Below are positions 53,458-61,534 of a DNA stretch of 64,000 nt, piece by piece. The notes beneath the pieces were generated by a model that was not told the origin of the DNA, did not search any database, and saw nothing but the letters and a program-made list of their open reading frames with translations. Position numbers and translations under genes: made by a program. Every line of letters begins with the position of its first letter. Position 1 is the first letter of the stretch. Source of the DNA: an uncultured Bacilli bacterium (lineage in GTDB: Bacteria > Bacillota_I > Bacilli_A > RF39 > UBA660); assembly GCA_934098735.1 (NCBI GenBank), contig CAKOOS010000006.1, positions 6,561 to 70,560 on the forward strand. Reading direction: 5' to 3'.

Positions 53458-54154
53458 CTTGAAGCATTTTTTTTACAGAATCAATATCTAAGGAAGCTCC
53501 ACCTACTAAAAAGCCATCTAGAGCATTAATTTTCAGTAATTCGGCAATGTTTTTTTCACTAACACTTCCTCCATACAAAACTTCTAATTTGGTTTCATAT
53601 TTTTCATAAATCATATCTTTAATAAAATCAATCGTTTCAATAATATCTTCTTTGCTCGGAGTCTTGCCAGTCCCAATTGCCCAAATTGGCTCATAAGCAA
53701 TAATAATATTTTTAATTTCTACATTATTTAATACTTCACTTACTTGTTTTTCTAAAACTATAAAAGTATCTCCATTTTCTTTATCTTGTAACGTTTCCCC
53801 AATACAATATATAACATTTAAATCATTTTCTAGAGCATTACTAATTTTATTTATAAAATCAATATTAATTTCATTTTTATATATTCGTCTTTCACTATGA
53901 CCAACTAAAACGTAATTACACCCTAAACTTTTAATTTGTTCTCCAGTTACTTCACCAGTTATAGTCTTATCTATAAAAGAACTAATATCTTGAGCTCCTA
54001 AGTTATATCTATTTTTAGTAAATAAGGATATAAATGGAAATGGTGGCATTATAATTAGTTTATGATTGCCATCAATTTCTTGCAAAGAATTATTATATTC
54101 TATTATTTCATTTTTTAATAATTTATTTTTAAAATTACAAACCAAATATTTCAC
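53444..54154 (-). CDS. tpiA: Triosephosphate isomerase
   Basis: Interconverts dihydroxyacetone phosphate and glyceraldehyde 3-phosphate. At 236 residues it is slightly short. Catalytic His is in LVGHSERR, Glu in IIAYEPIWAIGTGKTPS, and the phosphate loop in VLYGGSV. The first catalytic block reads CNFKNKL where most enzymes have GNWKMN; the essential lysine is kept. It follows pgk by one base and is co-transcribed with it. Confidence 0.95.
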   Translation of the reverse strand: MKYLVCNFKNKLLKNEIIEYNNSLQEIDGNHKLIIMPPFPFISLFTKNRYNLGAQDISSFIDKTITGEVTGEQIKSLGCNYVLVGHSERRIYKNEINIDFINKISNALENDLNVIYCIGETLQDKENGDTFIVLEKQVSEVLNNVEIKNIIIAYEPIWAIGTGKTPSKEDIIETIDFIKDMIYEKYETKLEVLYGGSVSEKNIAELLKINALDGFLVGGASLDIDSVKKMLQEMQK

Positions 54155-54155
54155 T

Positions 54156-55280
54156 TTATTCCATCCAATCTAACGCTTTTAATTTTCCATCTGCAATATA
54201 TTCAAGAGTTGCTCCTCCACCACTTGATAAAAATTTAAAACTATTTTCGTATCCAAATTTTTTAACTGCAGAAACTGTATCTCCTCCACCAACTATAACA
54301 ATCTTTTTACTCTTTTCTAAAATCTTAAATAAATTCTCTGTTCCTTCAGTAAAACGTTCATCTTCAAATTTTCCACATGTACCATTAACAAAGATTACTT
54401 CACTTTCATTTATATACCTAGAAAATAATTCTATTGTCTTATTTCCAACATCATAAATTACTCCATCGTCAATAGTAAAATCAACAGGTAAAATGATTTT
54501 ATTTTTGTATCCATTCATTAAAACATTTAATTTAGCTAAAATATCTTTATCATTAGTTGCAACACTATCCCCAATCGAAGCACCTTTAGCTTTTAAAAAT
54601 GAATTAGCTATTCCACCTCCAACTAAAAGATAATCACATCTTTTTAACAATGATTCTATTATAGGAAGCTTATCATCTACTTTAGCACCTCCCATAAATA
54701 CACAAAATGGATGAGGAGTATCATGAATTAAAATATCTAAATTTTGTAATTCTTCTTCAACCAAAAAGCCTATTACATGTGGAAGATATTTCGCTATTCC
54801 CGCAGTTGAGGCATGAGCTCTATGTAAAGAACCAAAAGCATCATTTACATAAACATCTCCTAAACTAGCCCAATACCTTGCTAAAGATAAGTCATTATTA
54901 CTTTCCTTTTTATCATATAAATCCATAAATCTTGTATTTTCTAAAAGTATTACAGATCCCAAAGAATAATTATCAACAATTTCTTTAACTTTAGATCCAT
55001 AACAATTATCTATAAATACAACTTCTTTTTGAAGTAAATCAGAAAGTTCTTTTCCAACTACTTTTAAACTATTATTATTTCTATCATTTTCAGTTTTAAC
55101 TCTTCCAAAATGACTTAAAATAATTATCTTGCAATTATGTTCCAATAAATAATTTATAGTTTTTAAACTCTTTTTAATCTTGGAATTATCCTTGATAACA
55201 CCATTTTCTACAGGAACATTAAAATCACATCTTAATATCACACTTTTATTATTTATTTCAATATCTCTAACCGTTTTCAT
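54156..55280 (-). CDS. pgk: Phosphoglycerate kinase
   Basis: Makes ATP from 1,3-bisphosphoglycerate. At 374 residues it is about 20 shorter than typical. Family motifs: ILRCDFNVPVENGVI near the start, SHFGRV, VLLENTRF, YVNDAFGSLHRAHAS, VGGGIANSFL and the nucleotide loop IVGGGDTVSAVKKFG. First gene of the pgk-tpiA pair, behind a good promoter and the ribosome site AAAGGAT. Confidence 0.97.
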   Translation of the reverse strand: MKTVRDIEINNKSVILRCDFNVPVENGVIKDNSKIKKSLKTINYLLEHNCKIIILSHFGRVKTENDRNNNSLKVVGKELSDLLQKEVVFIDNCYGSKVKEIVDNYSLGSVILLENTRFMDLYDKKESNNDLSLARYWASLGDVYVNDAFGSLHRAHASTAGIAKYLPHVIGFLVEEELQNLDILIHDTPHPFCVFMGGAKVDDKLPIIESLLKRCDYLLVGGGIANSFLKAKGASIGDSVATNDKDILAKLNVLMNGYKNKIILPVDFTIDDGVIYDVGNKTIELFSRYINESEVIFVNGTCGKFEDERFTEGTENLFKILEKSKKIVIVGGGDTVSAVKKFGYENSFKFLSSGGGATLEYIADGKLKALDWME

Positions 55281-55299
55281 TTTTTATCCTTTCTAAAAT

Positions 55300-55328
55300 A
55301 TTTTAACATGTCAAATATTATTATTCAA
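55300..55328 (-). promoter_or_regulatory. Promoter of pgk-tpiA
   Basis: Minus-strand TTGAAT (55323-55328), 17-base spacer, TAAAAT (55300-55305), about 20 bases before the pgk ATG. Confidence 0.7.
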
Positions 55329-55384
55329 TATTTATTGACGAACAAAAACAAAAATGATAGCATATACCTAAAAACGGGTGTTTT

Positions 55385-56632
55385 ATGAGAAAAATAACAA
55401 TTGATATTAGAATAAATTATGAACACAAAAACACAATTTCATTATATAAAAATATTGATGAATATAATTTAATAATGTCCTTTGATAACTTAAATTCATA
55501 TCTTGAATTTCTAAATAATTCTTACGTAAAAATAGATGAAGTAATAATTGATCAGGTTTTAACGGAAGATATTAAAAATTATTTAATTTTCTTTATTTCA
55601 AAAAGAAAAGAAAAATTAAAAGAAACTACCCCCATTTATAAAATAGAAAATGAAAAAGATTTAGATATATTATCTAAATATAACGAAAAAATAATACTAA
55701 ATTTGAAAGAACTTCCATTTGAGGAAATAATTAAGATAATTACATCTTCAAAAATTAAAAGCAATTTTTATTTTATGGATAAATATTCCATAGATAATGA
55801 AACAATATCTTTAAAAGAAATACTAAATATGTATGAAAATATCTTTAAAATAGCTAATAAAATAAATAACAAAGCTGAAAGTCCCCTTGAAAAATATTAT
55901 GAAATTTATAAATTTTTAAAATCACATATCTATAAAGAAGAACTTAAAGGAGAAAGTCCAAATAAAAGTAGAAGTTTAAATCAAATTTTAAATAACGATT
56001 CTATTGTATGTGTTGGATTTTCTAAATACTTTTTAGCAATAAGTGAAATATTAAAGCTAAAAAGTGAAGAAGTATATTGGGAAAATAAAGACAAAAATTT
56101 AAGTGGACATTCATCAATTATAATTTATTTAAATGATTTAAAATATAATTTAAAAGGAATTTATGCTATAGACTCGGCTTGGGATTGTAAAAAAAATTTA
56201 CATGATGAAAATTATCAACAAAATATAAGTCATTTTTTAACGCCGATTAATATAGAAATATTAGAAAAAAATAAAGAAAATTTGATAAATCCACGATCAA
56301 ATTTGTATTTTTCATTAATAAATTTAATAAATATTCAAAAAGAACTTAAAAAAAACAAAGATTCCAAAATAATTAAATGGATCAATTACTCTATAAATCA
56401 AAAAATTAGTAAAATATATGATAACTTAAACATAGAAAATTATTCTAAATCAATTTATGAAAATAATAAAAATATAAAAAATATGAGTAATAAATTAATA
56501 CCGTTAGAAATATTAGAAAGTTTAACAGCAGAAGATAATTGTTTTATTACTACTAGTTTTCATTTTAGAGCTTTAAAAACAAAAGAAAAACTTTTATATT
56601 TACTAGCAAATGATAACAATTTTAAAAGGTAA
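55385..56632 (+). CDS. Transglutaminase-fold protein of unknown function
   Basis: A 415-residue protein, divergent from pgk. The middle (about 165-280) has the transglutaminase-like cysteine protease pattern: a helix ENYEIYKFLKSH-like (KYYEIYKFLKSHIYKEE), then VCVGFSKYFLAIS with the nucleophile Cys, SGHSSIIIYL with His and YAIDSAWDC with Asp, in the right order and spacing. No signal peptide or membrane segment is visible, so it is probably cytoplasmic. Flanking parts are unrecognised. Composition is lysine/isoleucine/asparagine-rich. It could be a protease, amidase or a non-enzymatic scaffold. Closed by a bidirectional hairpin. Confidence 0.6.
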   Translation: MRKITIDIRINYEHKNTISLYKNIDEYNLIMSFDNLNSYLEFLNNSYVKIDEVIIDQVLTEDIKNYLIFFISKRKEKLKETTPIYKIENEKDLDILSKYNEKIILNLKELPFEEIIKIITSSKIKSNFYFMDKYSIDNETISLKEILNMYENIFKIANKINNKAESPLEKYYEIYKFLKSHIYKEELKGESPNKSRSLNQILNNDSIVCVGFSKYFLAISEILKLKSEEVYWENKDKNLSGHSSIIIYLNDLKYNLKGIYAIDSAWDCKKNLHDENYQQNISHFLTPINIEILEKNKENLINPRSNLYFSLINLINIQKELKKNKDSKIIKWINYSINQKISKIYDNLNIENYSKSIYENNKNIKNMSNKLIPLEILESLTAEDNCFITTSFHFRALKTKEKLLYLLANDNNFKR

Positions 56633-56649
56633 CAAAAATAATTAATATT

Positions 56650-56680
56650 AAAAAAAGCACTATCGCTAGTACCTTTTCAA
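56650..56680. terminator. Bidirectional terminator-like hairpin
   Basis: Stem AGGTACTA/TAGTGCTT on the minus strand (two wobble pairs) with a GCGA loop, followed by seven T. On the plus strand it ends the gene at 55385. Between it and 56930 there is no gene; the stretch holds only the tRNA-Trp fragment at 56732. Confidence 0.65.
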
Positions 56681-56731
56681 ACTATATAACAGCAAAACAA
56701 TCTGCAAAATAGAAAGTCTGCCTAAGTATCA

Positions 56732-56768
56732 TTTGGCAGGGGCAGAGAGAATCGAACTTCATCAATAG
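56732..56768 (-). repeat. Duplicated 3' end of tRNA-Trp (att-like site)
   Basis: The first 27 bases (56732-56758) equal 57617-57643, the T-arm, acceptor 3' strand, G73 and CCA of the tRNA-Trp gene; the next ten match with one gap and one mismatch. It is too short to be a tRNA. Such 3'-end copies mark the far border of elements that integrate into tRNA genes. Only about 860 bases with one Nudix gene lie between. Confidence 0.75.
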
Positions 56769-56929
56769 AATTACCTTAAAACCATTTGAAATAAGATATT
56801 TTTATAAACTTTCAAGGTAATTTAAAACATTTAAATAATTGGCACATTGTTTTTTATCTCAAATAACAATTGACACAACTTAAAAACTAAACTTATAATT
56901 TTTAAATCATAGACAACAATTTATTAAAA

Positions 56930-57424
56930 TTATTTTTCATAAAAATCACTTAATGTATCTAAGTTTGTTTTTCTAAATTTATCTTCTTTTACTAATTTTA
57001 ATATTTCCTCTTTTGAAAGGTATTCAACTTTTTCTACTTCATCTTCTTCTATTTCAATTTTAGTCAAGTCGTAGTTTTTTCTAATATAAAAGACATCTTT
57101 AAATGCATTTTCATATTTATAAGTTTTAAATAATTTTATTTCATTAATATCAACATTAATATTCATTTCTTCTAATAATTCTTCTCGAATTGCTTCGTAA
57201 CTATCTTGTCCACTTTTTACGTGCCCACCAGGTAAAGCCCATATTTCTTTTTTTCTAGTAGATGTTTTTTGGACTAAAATTTCATTATTATCGTTTTCTA
57301 TTATTGCTAAAACAACTATAGTATACCTTCCTTCAGGCGTTATAGATTTTTCACCTTTCTTTCTAAAGATTTTTTCTCCTGTTAAATTTTTGTTTTCATC
57401 GTATAAATCAGTATATTCTCCCAT
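56930..57424 (-). CDS. Nudix hydrolase with deviating Nudix box
   Basis: A 164-residue Nudix-family protein, presumably cleaving a nucleoside diphosphate linked to another group. The Nudix box reads GGHVKSGQDSYEAIREELLEE; relative to GX5EX7REUXEEXGU the first Glu is Gln and the Arg is Glu, while the metal-binding E--EE block is kept. IWALPGG and the late E--VEYLSKEEI fit the MutT/IDI-like group. Two ATG codons are possible (57433 and 57424); the second has better spacing from GAGGAG. It lies alone between the tRNA-Trp gene and the copy of its 3' end, suggesting acquisition. Confidence 0.8.
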   Translation of the reverse strand: MGEYTDLYDENKNLTGEKIFRKKGEKSITPEGRYTIVVLAIIENDNNEILVQKTSTRKKEIWALPGGHVKSGQDSYEAIREELLEEMNINVDINEIKLFKTYKYENAFKDVFYIRKNYDLTKIEIEEDEVEKVEYLSKEEILKLVKEDKFRKTNLDTLSDFYEK

Positions 57425-57465
57425 ATTTTCCATTCTCCTCTTACAATTATCTTTTAAGTTTTATC

Positions 57466-57570
57466 TTATATATCTTTTCTTAATTCACTTTTTTCTTTAT
57501 TAAATTGCATTTGCTCCAAATCTTGTAATGGATAACCATTAAAAAACTCTATTTTTATATTTTTTTATAA
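57466..57570 (-). pseudogene. Possible 3' remnant of a gene next to tRNA-Trp
   Basis: An open minus-strand stretch without start codon or ribosome site encodes IEFFNGYPLQDLEQ followed by MQFNKEKSELRKDI and TAA. The composition is protein-like. It begins at the T tract of the tRNA terminator. It may be the tail of a gene cut off when the tRNA-flanked segment was formed. Confidence 0.3.
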
Positions 57571-57607
57571 AAAAAGATTTTTTCTGCTTTACATTTCAGA
57601 AAAAATC
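57565..57607 (-). terminator. Terminator of tRNA-Trp
   Basis: Minus-strand 11-base perfect stem GATTTTTTCTG/CAGAAAAAATC followed by seven T, 12 bases past the CCA end. Confidence 0.88.
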
Positions 57608-57618
57608 GAAATAACCTT

Positions 57619-57692
57619 TGGCAGGGGCAGAGAGAATCGAACTCCCATCAAAAGTTTTGGAGACTCCTATGCTACCATTATACCATGCCCCT
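57619..57692 (-). tRNA. trnW: tRNA-Trp (anticodon CCA)
   Basis: A 74-base gene with CCA encoded. The acceptor stem is AGGGGCA/TGCCCCT with G73, the anticodon loop CTCCAAA gives anticodon CCA, the anticodon stem is GGAGT/ACTTT and the T-arm GGGAG-TTCGATT-CTCTC. It closely resembles Bacillus tRNA-Trp. A -10-like TATAAT lies at 57714-57719. As the only Trp tRNA seen it reads UGG only, consistent with UGA as stop. Confidence 0.96.
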
Positions 57693-57789
57693 ATAAATAA
57701 CACGGACAACAAAATTATAACATAAGAAAAATTAAAAATCTACCCTTAACATATTATAATCTTTTTCATAAATTATACTAGGTGATTTT

Positions 57790-58212
57790 ATGCTTATTAA
57801 TTATACAGATAATGAACTAGAATTATTAGCACGAATAATGCGAGCTGAAGCCCTTGGAGAAGGAAATTTAGGTATGCTAATGGTAGGAAATGTAGTTGCA
57901 AACCGTGTTTTAGCAGATTGCTTAACTTTTAAAAATGTTAATAGTATTTCCGATGTTATATATCAGCCAAATCAATTCACTGGTGCTGATTCCTCACTTT
58001 TTAATGCATCAGCAACAACGCTGGAAAAACAATTAGCAGAAAGAATATTACGAGGTGAATATTATTATCCAGCCACTAACGCTTTATGGTTTTATTCTCC
58101 AACTAGTAATAGTAGTTGTAAACAAACTTGGTATAATCAAGATTTAGCTGGAAGATACAAAAATCATTGTTTTTATAATCCAGATGCAGGAGTTTGCAAA
58201 AAAATTCACTAA
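57790..58212 (+). CDS. SleB/CwlJ-type cell wall hydrolase
   Basis: A 140-residue protein consisting of the Hydrolase_2 (SleB/CwlJ) domain alone, which in spores degrades cortex peptidoglycan. The catalytic region LLARIMRAEALGEGNLGMLM with Glu near residue 18, VGNVVANRVL, YQPNQFTG and the final FYSPTSNSSCK...HCFYNP block match the family. There is no signal peptide, as in CwlJ. TAGGTGAT precedes the ATG. With Spo0A nearby a spore-related role is plausible but not shown. Confidence 0.88.
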   Translation: MLINYTDNELELLARIMRAEALGEGNLGMLMVGNVVANRVLADCLTFKNVNSISDVIYQPNQFTGADSSLFNASATTLEKQLAERILRGEYYYPATNALWFYSPTSNSSCKQTWYNQDLAGRYKNHCFYNPDAGVCKKIH

Positions 58213-58263
58213 ACTTGGTATATTCTAACAAATATTGTATAATTAGTTATTGAAGGTGTTTAT

Positions 58264-58959
58264 ATGTTTTATACTAGTTTTATAATATTTATAATATATT
58301 CATTTTTTGGCTGGCTTATGGAAGTTACTTTAACTTTCATAAAAGAAAAAAAATTCGTTAACCGAGGCTTTTTAATTGGACCTTGTTGTCCTATATACGG
58401 ATGCGGATGTCTTCTTTTAATATCCTTATTAGGTAAGTTTAAAGATAATATAATTATTTTACTAATTCTTACCATTTTAATTTGTTCTATTTTAGAATAC
58501 TTCACAAGTTGGATTTTAGAAAAAATATTTAAATTAAGATGGTGGGACTACTCAAATCAAAAATTCAATATAAACGGAAGAATATGTTTAGAAACAATGA
58601 CACCATTTACCATTATTGGAGTAGTTGTTGTTAAATACGTAAATCCAAAATTGCTATTTTTAATTAAAAAAATACCAAATAATATAATAATAATTCTAGC
58701 AATAATTCTTTTCACACTTTTTATATTAGATTTAATAATTTCATGTAACATAATAAACAATGTAAAATTTATTGCTGAAAACACCAAAAAAGATTCAACA
58801 GAAGACATAAAAAAAGCTGTATTTAAATTTATTCATAATAATCTATATGCTTATAAAAGAATATTTAAAGCATTTCCAGATATTACAAAAATAATAAAAG
58901 AAAAAACTATGCAAACCAGAGAATTTATTTCAAAACATACAAAAAGAAAGAGTAAATAA
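58264..58959 (+). CDS. PF06541-type (CmpB-like) membrane protein
   Basis: A 231-residue membrane protein of the family labelled putative ABC transporter type IV, common in Firmicutes. The signature appears as YSFFGWLMEVTLTFI, NRGFLIGPCCPIYGCG, EYFTSWILEKIFKLRWWDYS and NGRICLETM, with five or six hydrophobic segments and a charged C-terminal tail. AAGGTG precedes the ATG, and the gene follows the SleB-like gene by 51 bases on the same strand. No ATPase partner is present, so transport is unproven. Confidence 0.85.
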   Translation: MFYTSFIIFIIYSFFGWLMEVTLTFIKEKKFVNRGFLIGPCCPIYGCGCLLLISLLGKFKDNIIILLILTILICSILEYFTSWILEKIFKLRWWDYSNQKFNINGRICLETMTPFTIIGVVVVKYVNPKLLFLIKKIPNNIIIILAIILFTLFILDLIISCNIINNVKFIAENTKKDSTEDIKKAVFKFIHNNLYAYKRIFKAFPDITKIIKEKTMQTREFISKHTKRKSK

Positions 58960-59025
58960 TCTGGCTTTTTTTATATTTGTGGCAATAATATATCGTTATT
59001 ATATTATTCTAAATTCATATTTTGG

Positions 59026-59062
59026 CATAAAAAATGTAGACTGTTTTTTGAGTCTACATTTA
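59026..59062 (-). terminator. Terminator of the split amidase/LysM gene
   Basis: Minus-strand stem TGTAGACT/AGTCTACA with an eight-base loop, extended by A-T pairs and followed by six T, 18 bases past the LysM stop. Confidence 0.85.
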
Positions 59063-59079
59063 AGAAATACCCATAATTT

Positions 59080-59676
59080 TTATGGTAACAATAATTTTTG
59101 ACCTATAGATAATGCTGTTGTTGATAAGTTATTTAATTTCATAATTGCATCAACCGTAGTTTTATATCGATTAGCAATGCTATACAAACTATCTCCTTTT
59201 TTAACAGTATAAACCTCATTTTCTTGACTACTATTTACATTAGGAATAACTAACTTTTGACCAATACTTAAAGTATTAGATTTTAAATTATTTTTATTTT
59301 TTAACTCATCTACAGAGACATTATAAGATTTAGCAATACTATATAAACTATCTCCTTTTTTGACAATATAAATATTTTCTGTACTTTCGCTTTCTTGAGT
59401 TGGTACCTTTATTATTTGTCCAATTGCTAAGCTGTCTGTAACAATGTTGTTTATAGATTTTAAGTTATCAACACTAGTATTAAATTTTTTAGCTATAGCA
59501 TATAGTGTATCACCAGATTTTACTACATATTCACCATAATCAGTTTCAGTTTCTTTTGCACCAGGAATTATAAGATTTTGACCTACACTTAACAAATTAC
59601 TAGATAAATTATTTGCTTGCTTTAATTCTGCAACTGTAACACCAAGTTTTCTTGAAATACTCCACAAACTATCTCC
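59080..59676 (-). pseudogene. 3' part of split amidase/LysM gene: LysM repeats
   Basis: Four LysM peptidoglycan-binding modules in a row, the later three complete (YVVKSGDTLYAIAKKFNTSV, YIVKKGDSLYSIAKSYNVSV, YTVKKGDSLYSIANRYKTTV), separated by short linkers. The first is cut at its start: only GDSLWSISRKLGV remains, directly at the recombinase element border. A TTG start at 59667 is formally possible but has no proper ribosome site. Joined at GGAGATA to 63358 the frame restores YYTVKKGDSLWSISRKLGV, a perfect LysM. This part is therefore the C-terminal half of an amidase. Confidence 0.88.
59670..59676 (-). other. Attachment site core, recombinase-proximal end
   Basis: GGAGATA on the minus strand, identical to 63352-63358 at the other end of the element. 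To its right the element arm GTATC belongs to the palindromic attP. Confidence 0.8.
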
Positions 59677-59687
59677 AGATACAATTT

Positions 59688-61253
59688 TTATGTAACATTT
59701 TTAAATGTAAATATAATATCTACCTGTTTATCTTGATAGATATAAATTTTTTCAACTAAATTAATTATTAATTCTCTAGTTGGATTTTCAAGTGATAAAA
59801 ATTCATTTATATATTTTTCTATTTGTTTGTTATCTATTTTATTTTCTTCTATTTGTTCATTTTTAAGATTATCAATTTTCTTTTTATTATTATCTATTTC
59901 AGTTTTAATATTTTCACTTACTCTTAAGTATTGTTCTTCATCAATAATACCTTTTAATCTATCCATATATGTTTTATCTAGACTTTCAGTTAATTTATTA
60001 TTTGTTATCTCTAAACTTTCAATTTGTTTTTTTATCTTTAAACTATTATCTTCAAACTTTATATTATTAATAGATTCTTTTATCTTGTTTTTATCTAAAT
60101 ACTTTTTACATACATCCCTTATATTATCTAAAATAACATTTTCTAATACTTCATAATTATTTGTATGGGTTGTACAGACATGATATTTTGAATATGTTCT
60201 ATAATAATCACAAGTAGTATAACTTCTTTCTGTCTTATTTTGGTATCTAATTGTAATTCTGTGTTTACAATCCCCACAATATAAAAGTCCATCTAATAAG
60301 TAAAATCTTTTTTTCTCTGGCCTTTTAACATTTTTAGGTAAAAGTGTTTGTACATAATTAAATGTACTCTTGTCAATAATTGCCTTGTGTGTGTTTTCTA
60401 CTATTATGTAATCATCTGGACTATTTTTAACCGTTTTCTTTAGTTTATAATTAATCTTTTTAGTCTTACCTTGTACTGCATCACCTGTATAAATTCTATT
60501 AGTTAAAATTGCCTTTATAGTAGTATCTACCCATACTCCATATTCTTGTGATATACAATTATTATTTATACATTTTGTATTCCATATATAGTTATAATAA
60601 GATGCTGGTGTTTTTATTTTTATTTTAGTAAGTTCTTGAGCAATATAATGATATGTATTACCTTTAAGTGCTAAATCAAATATTAATTTAACAACACTTG
60701 CTTGCTCAACATTCACTACTAAATGATTCTTATTAGTTGGATCTTTCATATACCCAAATGGACATCTTCCTGATACATATAAGCCATCTTTCATTCTTGA
60801 ATGCAAACTACTTTTAATTTTTTTAGAAATATCTTTGGCATACATATCATTCATTATGGCTTTAAAAGGTGCAATATCATTATTTGTATTGTCTATAAAA
60901 GTATCTATACCATCATTAATAGCAATATATCTAATATTATTATTTGGAAAAAATTTTTCTATTAATTCTCCAGTACCTATATAATCTCTACCTAATCTAG
61001 ACATATCTTTAGTAATAATCATATTGATTTTGCCTAATTCAATATCTTTCATCATTCTCTTAAATGATGGTCTATCAAAATTAGTTCCAGAAAATCCATC
61101 ATCTACATATTCATCAACTACTATATAATTGTTTTCTTTTACATATTGGTTAAGTAAACTTCTTTGACTAACAATACTATCAGATTCTACATTCCCATCA
61201 TCTCTTGATAATCTTATATAAAGTCCTACTTTAAAACTACTATTCCCTACCAT
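59688..61253 (-). CDS. Large serine recombinase (integrase)
   Basis: Site-specific recombinase of the TnpX/TndX/phiC31-like class, 521 residues. The catalytic domain starts at KVGLYIRLSRDDGN with nucleophile Ser16, and has the arginine motif DMSRLGRDYIG and VDDGFSGTNFDRPSF. The recombinase domain follows (about 160-280), then a zinc ribbon (LLYCGDCKHRI, then further cysteines in TTCDYY and HVCTTH) and a C-terminal coiled coil. Its stop codon lies 12 bases from the attachment core. Start ATG overlaps the stop of the 59-residue gene (TAATG) behind AAGGGAG. Confidence 0.95.
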   Translation of the reverse strand: MVGNSSFKVGLYIRLSRDDGNVESDSIVSQRSLLNQYVKENNYIVVDEYVDDGFSGTNFDRPSFKRMMKDIELGKINMIITKDMSRLGRDYIGTGELIEKFFPNNNIRYIAINDGIDTFIDNTNNDIAPFKAIMNDMYAKDISKKIKSSLHSRMKDGLYVSGRCPFGYMKDPTNKNHLVVNVEQASVVKLIFDLALKGNTYHYIAQELTKIKIKTPASYYNYIWNTKCINNNCISQEYGVWVDTTIKAILTNRIYTGDAVQGKTKKINYKLKKTVKNSPDDYIIVENTHKAIIDKSTFNYVQTLLPKNVKRPEKKRFYLLDGLLYCGDCKHRITIRYQNKTERSYTTCDYYRTYSKYHVCTTHTNNYEVLENVILDNIRDVCKKYLDKNKIKESINNIKFEDNSLKIKKQIESLEITNNKLTESLDKTYMDRLKGIIDEEQYLRVSENIKTEIDNNKKKIDNLKNEQIEENKIDNKQIEKYINEFLSLENPTRELIINLVEKIYIYQDKQVDIIFTFKNVT

Positions 61254-61432
61254 TAATTACAACTCCCTTCCATTTGGGAATAATGAGTATGATTACATGG
61301 TAGCTCCCTATCTAAATAATTGCAAGTCATGTTCAATTTCTTTTGTAATTCTATTTTCAATACTTCAGTTATTATTTCATTTAAAGATTTAGAATTATCT
61401 TTAAACTTTAAATTAACTTTGTATTTAACCAT
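61253..61432 (-). CDS. Small protein upstream of the recombinase
   Basis: A 59-residue protein from the ATG at 61432 (GGAGGT upstream). It is helical and basic in the first half and ends with three cysteines (MTCNYL, LPCNHTHYSQ, SCN), a possible metal site. It overlaps the recombinase start, so the two are coupled. Position would suit a directionality factor or a recombinase partner. I do not recognise a family. Confidence 0.5.
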   Translation of the reverse strand: MVKYKVNLKFKDNSKSLNEIITEVLKIELQKKLNMTCNYLDRELPCNHTHYSQMEGSCN

Positions 61433-61526
61433 AGAGTTTAATACCTCCAATTAATTCTATGGTTTTAATTTTTGTAATATTACTTGGTATGATTCTCACA
61501 TACCCAATAATATTACTTAATTTCAT
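61425..61526 (-). CDS. 33-residue ORF with strong ribosome site
   Basis: ATG at 61526 behind GGAGGATT opens 33 codons (MKLSNIIGYVRIIPSN, ending IGGIKLYG) to a TAA that overlaps the start of the 59-residue gene. The tight overlap and ribosome site favour a real leader or small protein coupled to the recombinase operon. Nothing else supports it. Confidence 0.4.
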   Translation of the reverse strand: MKLSNIIGYVRIIPSNITKIKTIELIGGIKLYG

Positions 61527-61534
61527 AATCCTCC

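Noticed and set aside
53227..53529. 100-codon plus-strand frame between spo0A and tpiA
   Set aside because: It runs through the spo0A promoter, the tpiA terminator and the tpiA end in antisense, with no ribosome site.
56732..56768. Second tRNA-Trp gene
   Set aside because: Only the 3' third matches; no anticodon arm or 5' acceptor strand follows.
19473..57692. Mycoplasma-type code with UGA as tryptophan
   Set aside because: Genes such as rlmH and the TrsD-like gene end in TGA at the expected place, and only a CCA-anticodon tRNA-Trp is seen; no in-frame UGA is needed in conserved proteins.
59080..59667. Independent LysM-only secreted protein starting at TTG 59667
   Set aside because: No proper ribosome site or signal peptide, the first LysM is cut exactly at the att core, and joining to the amidase restores the frame.
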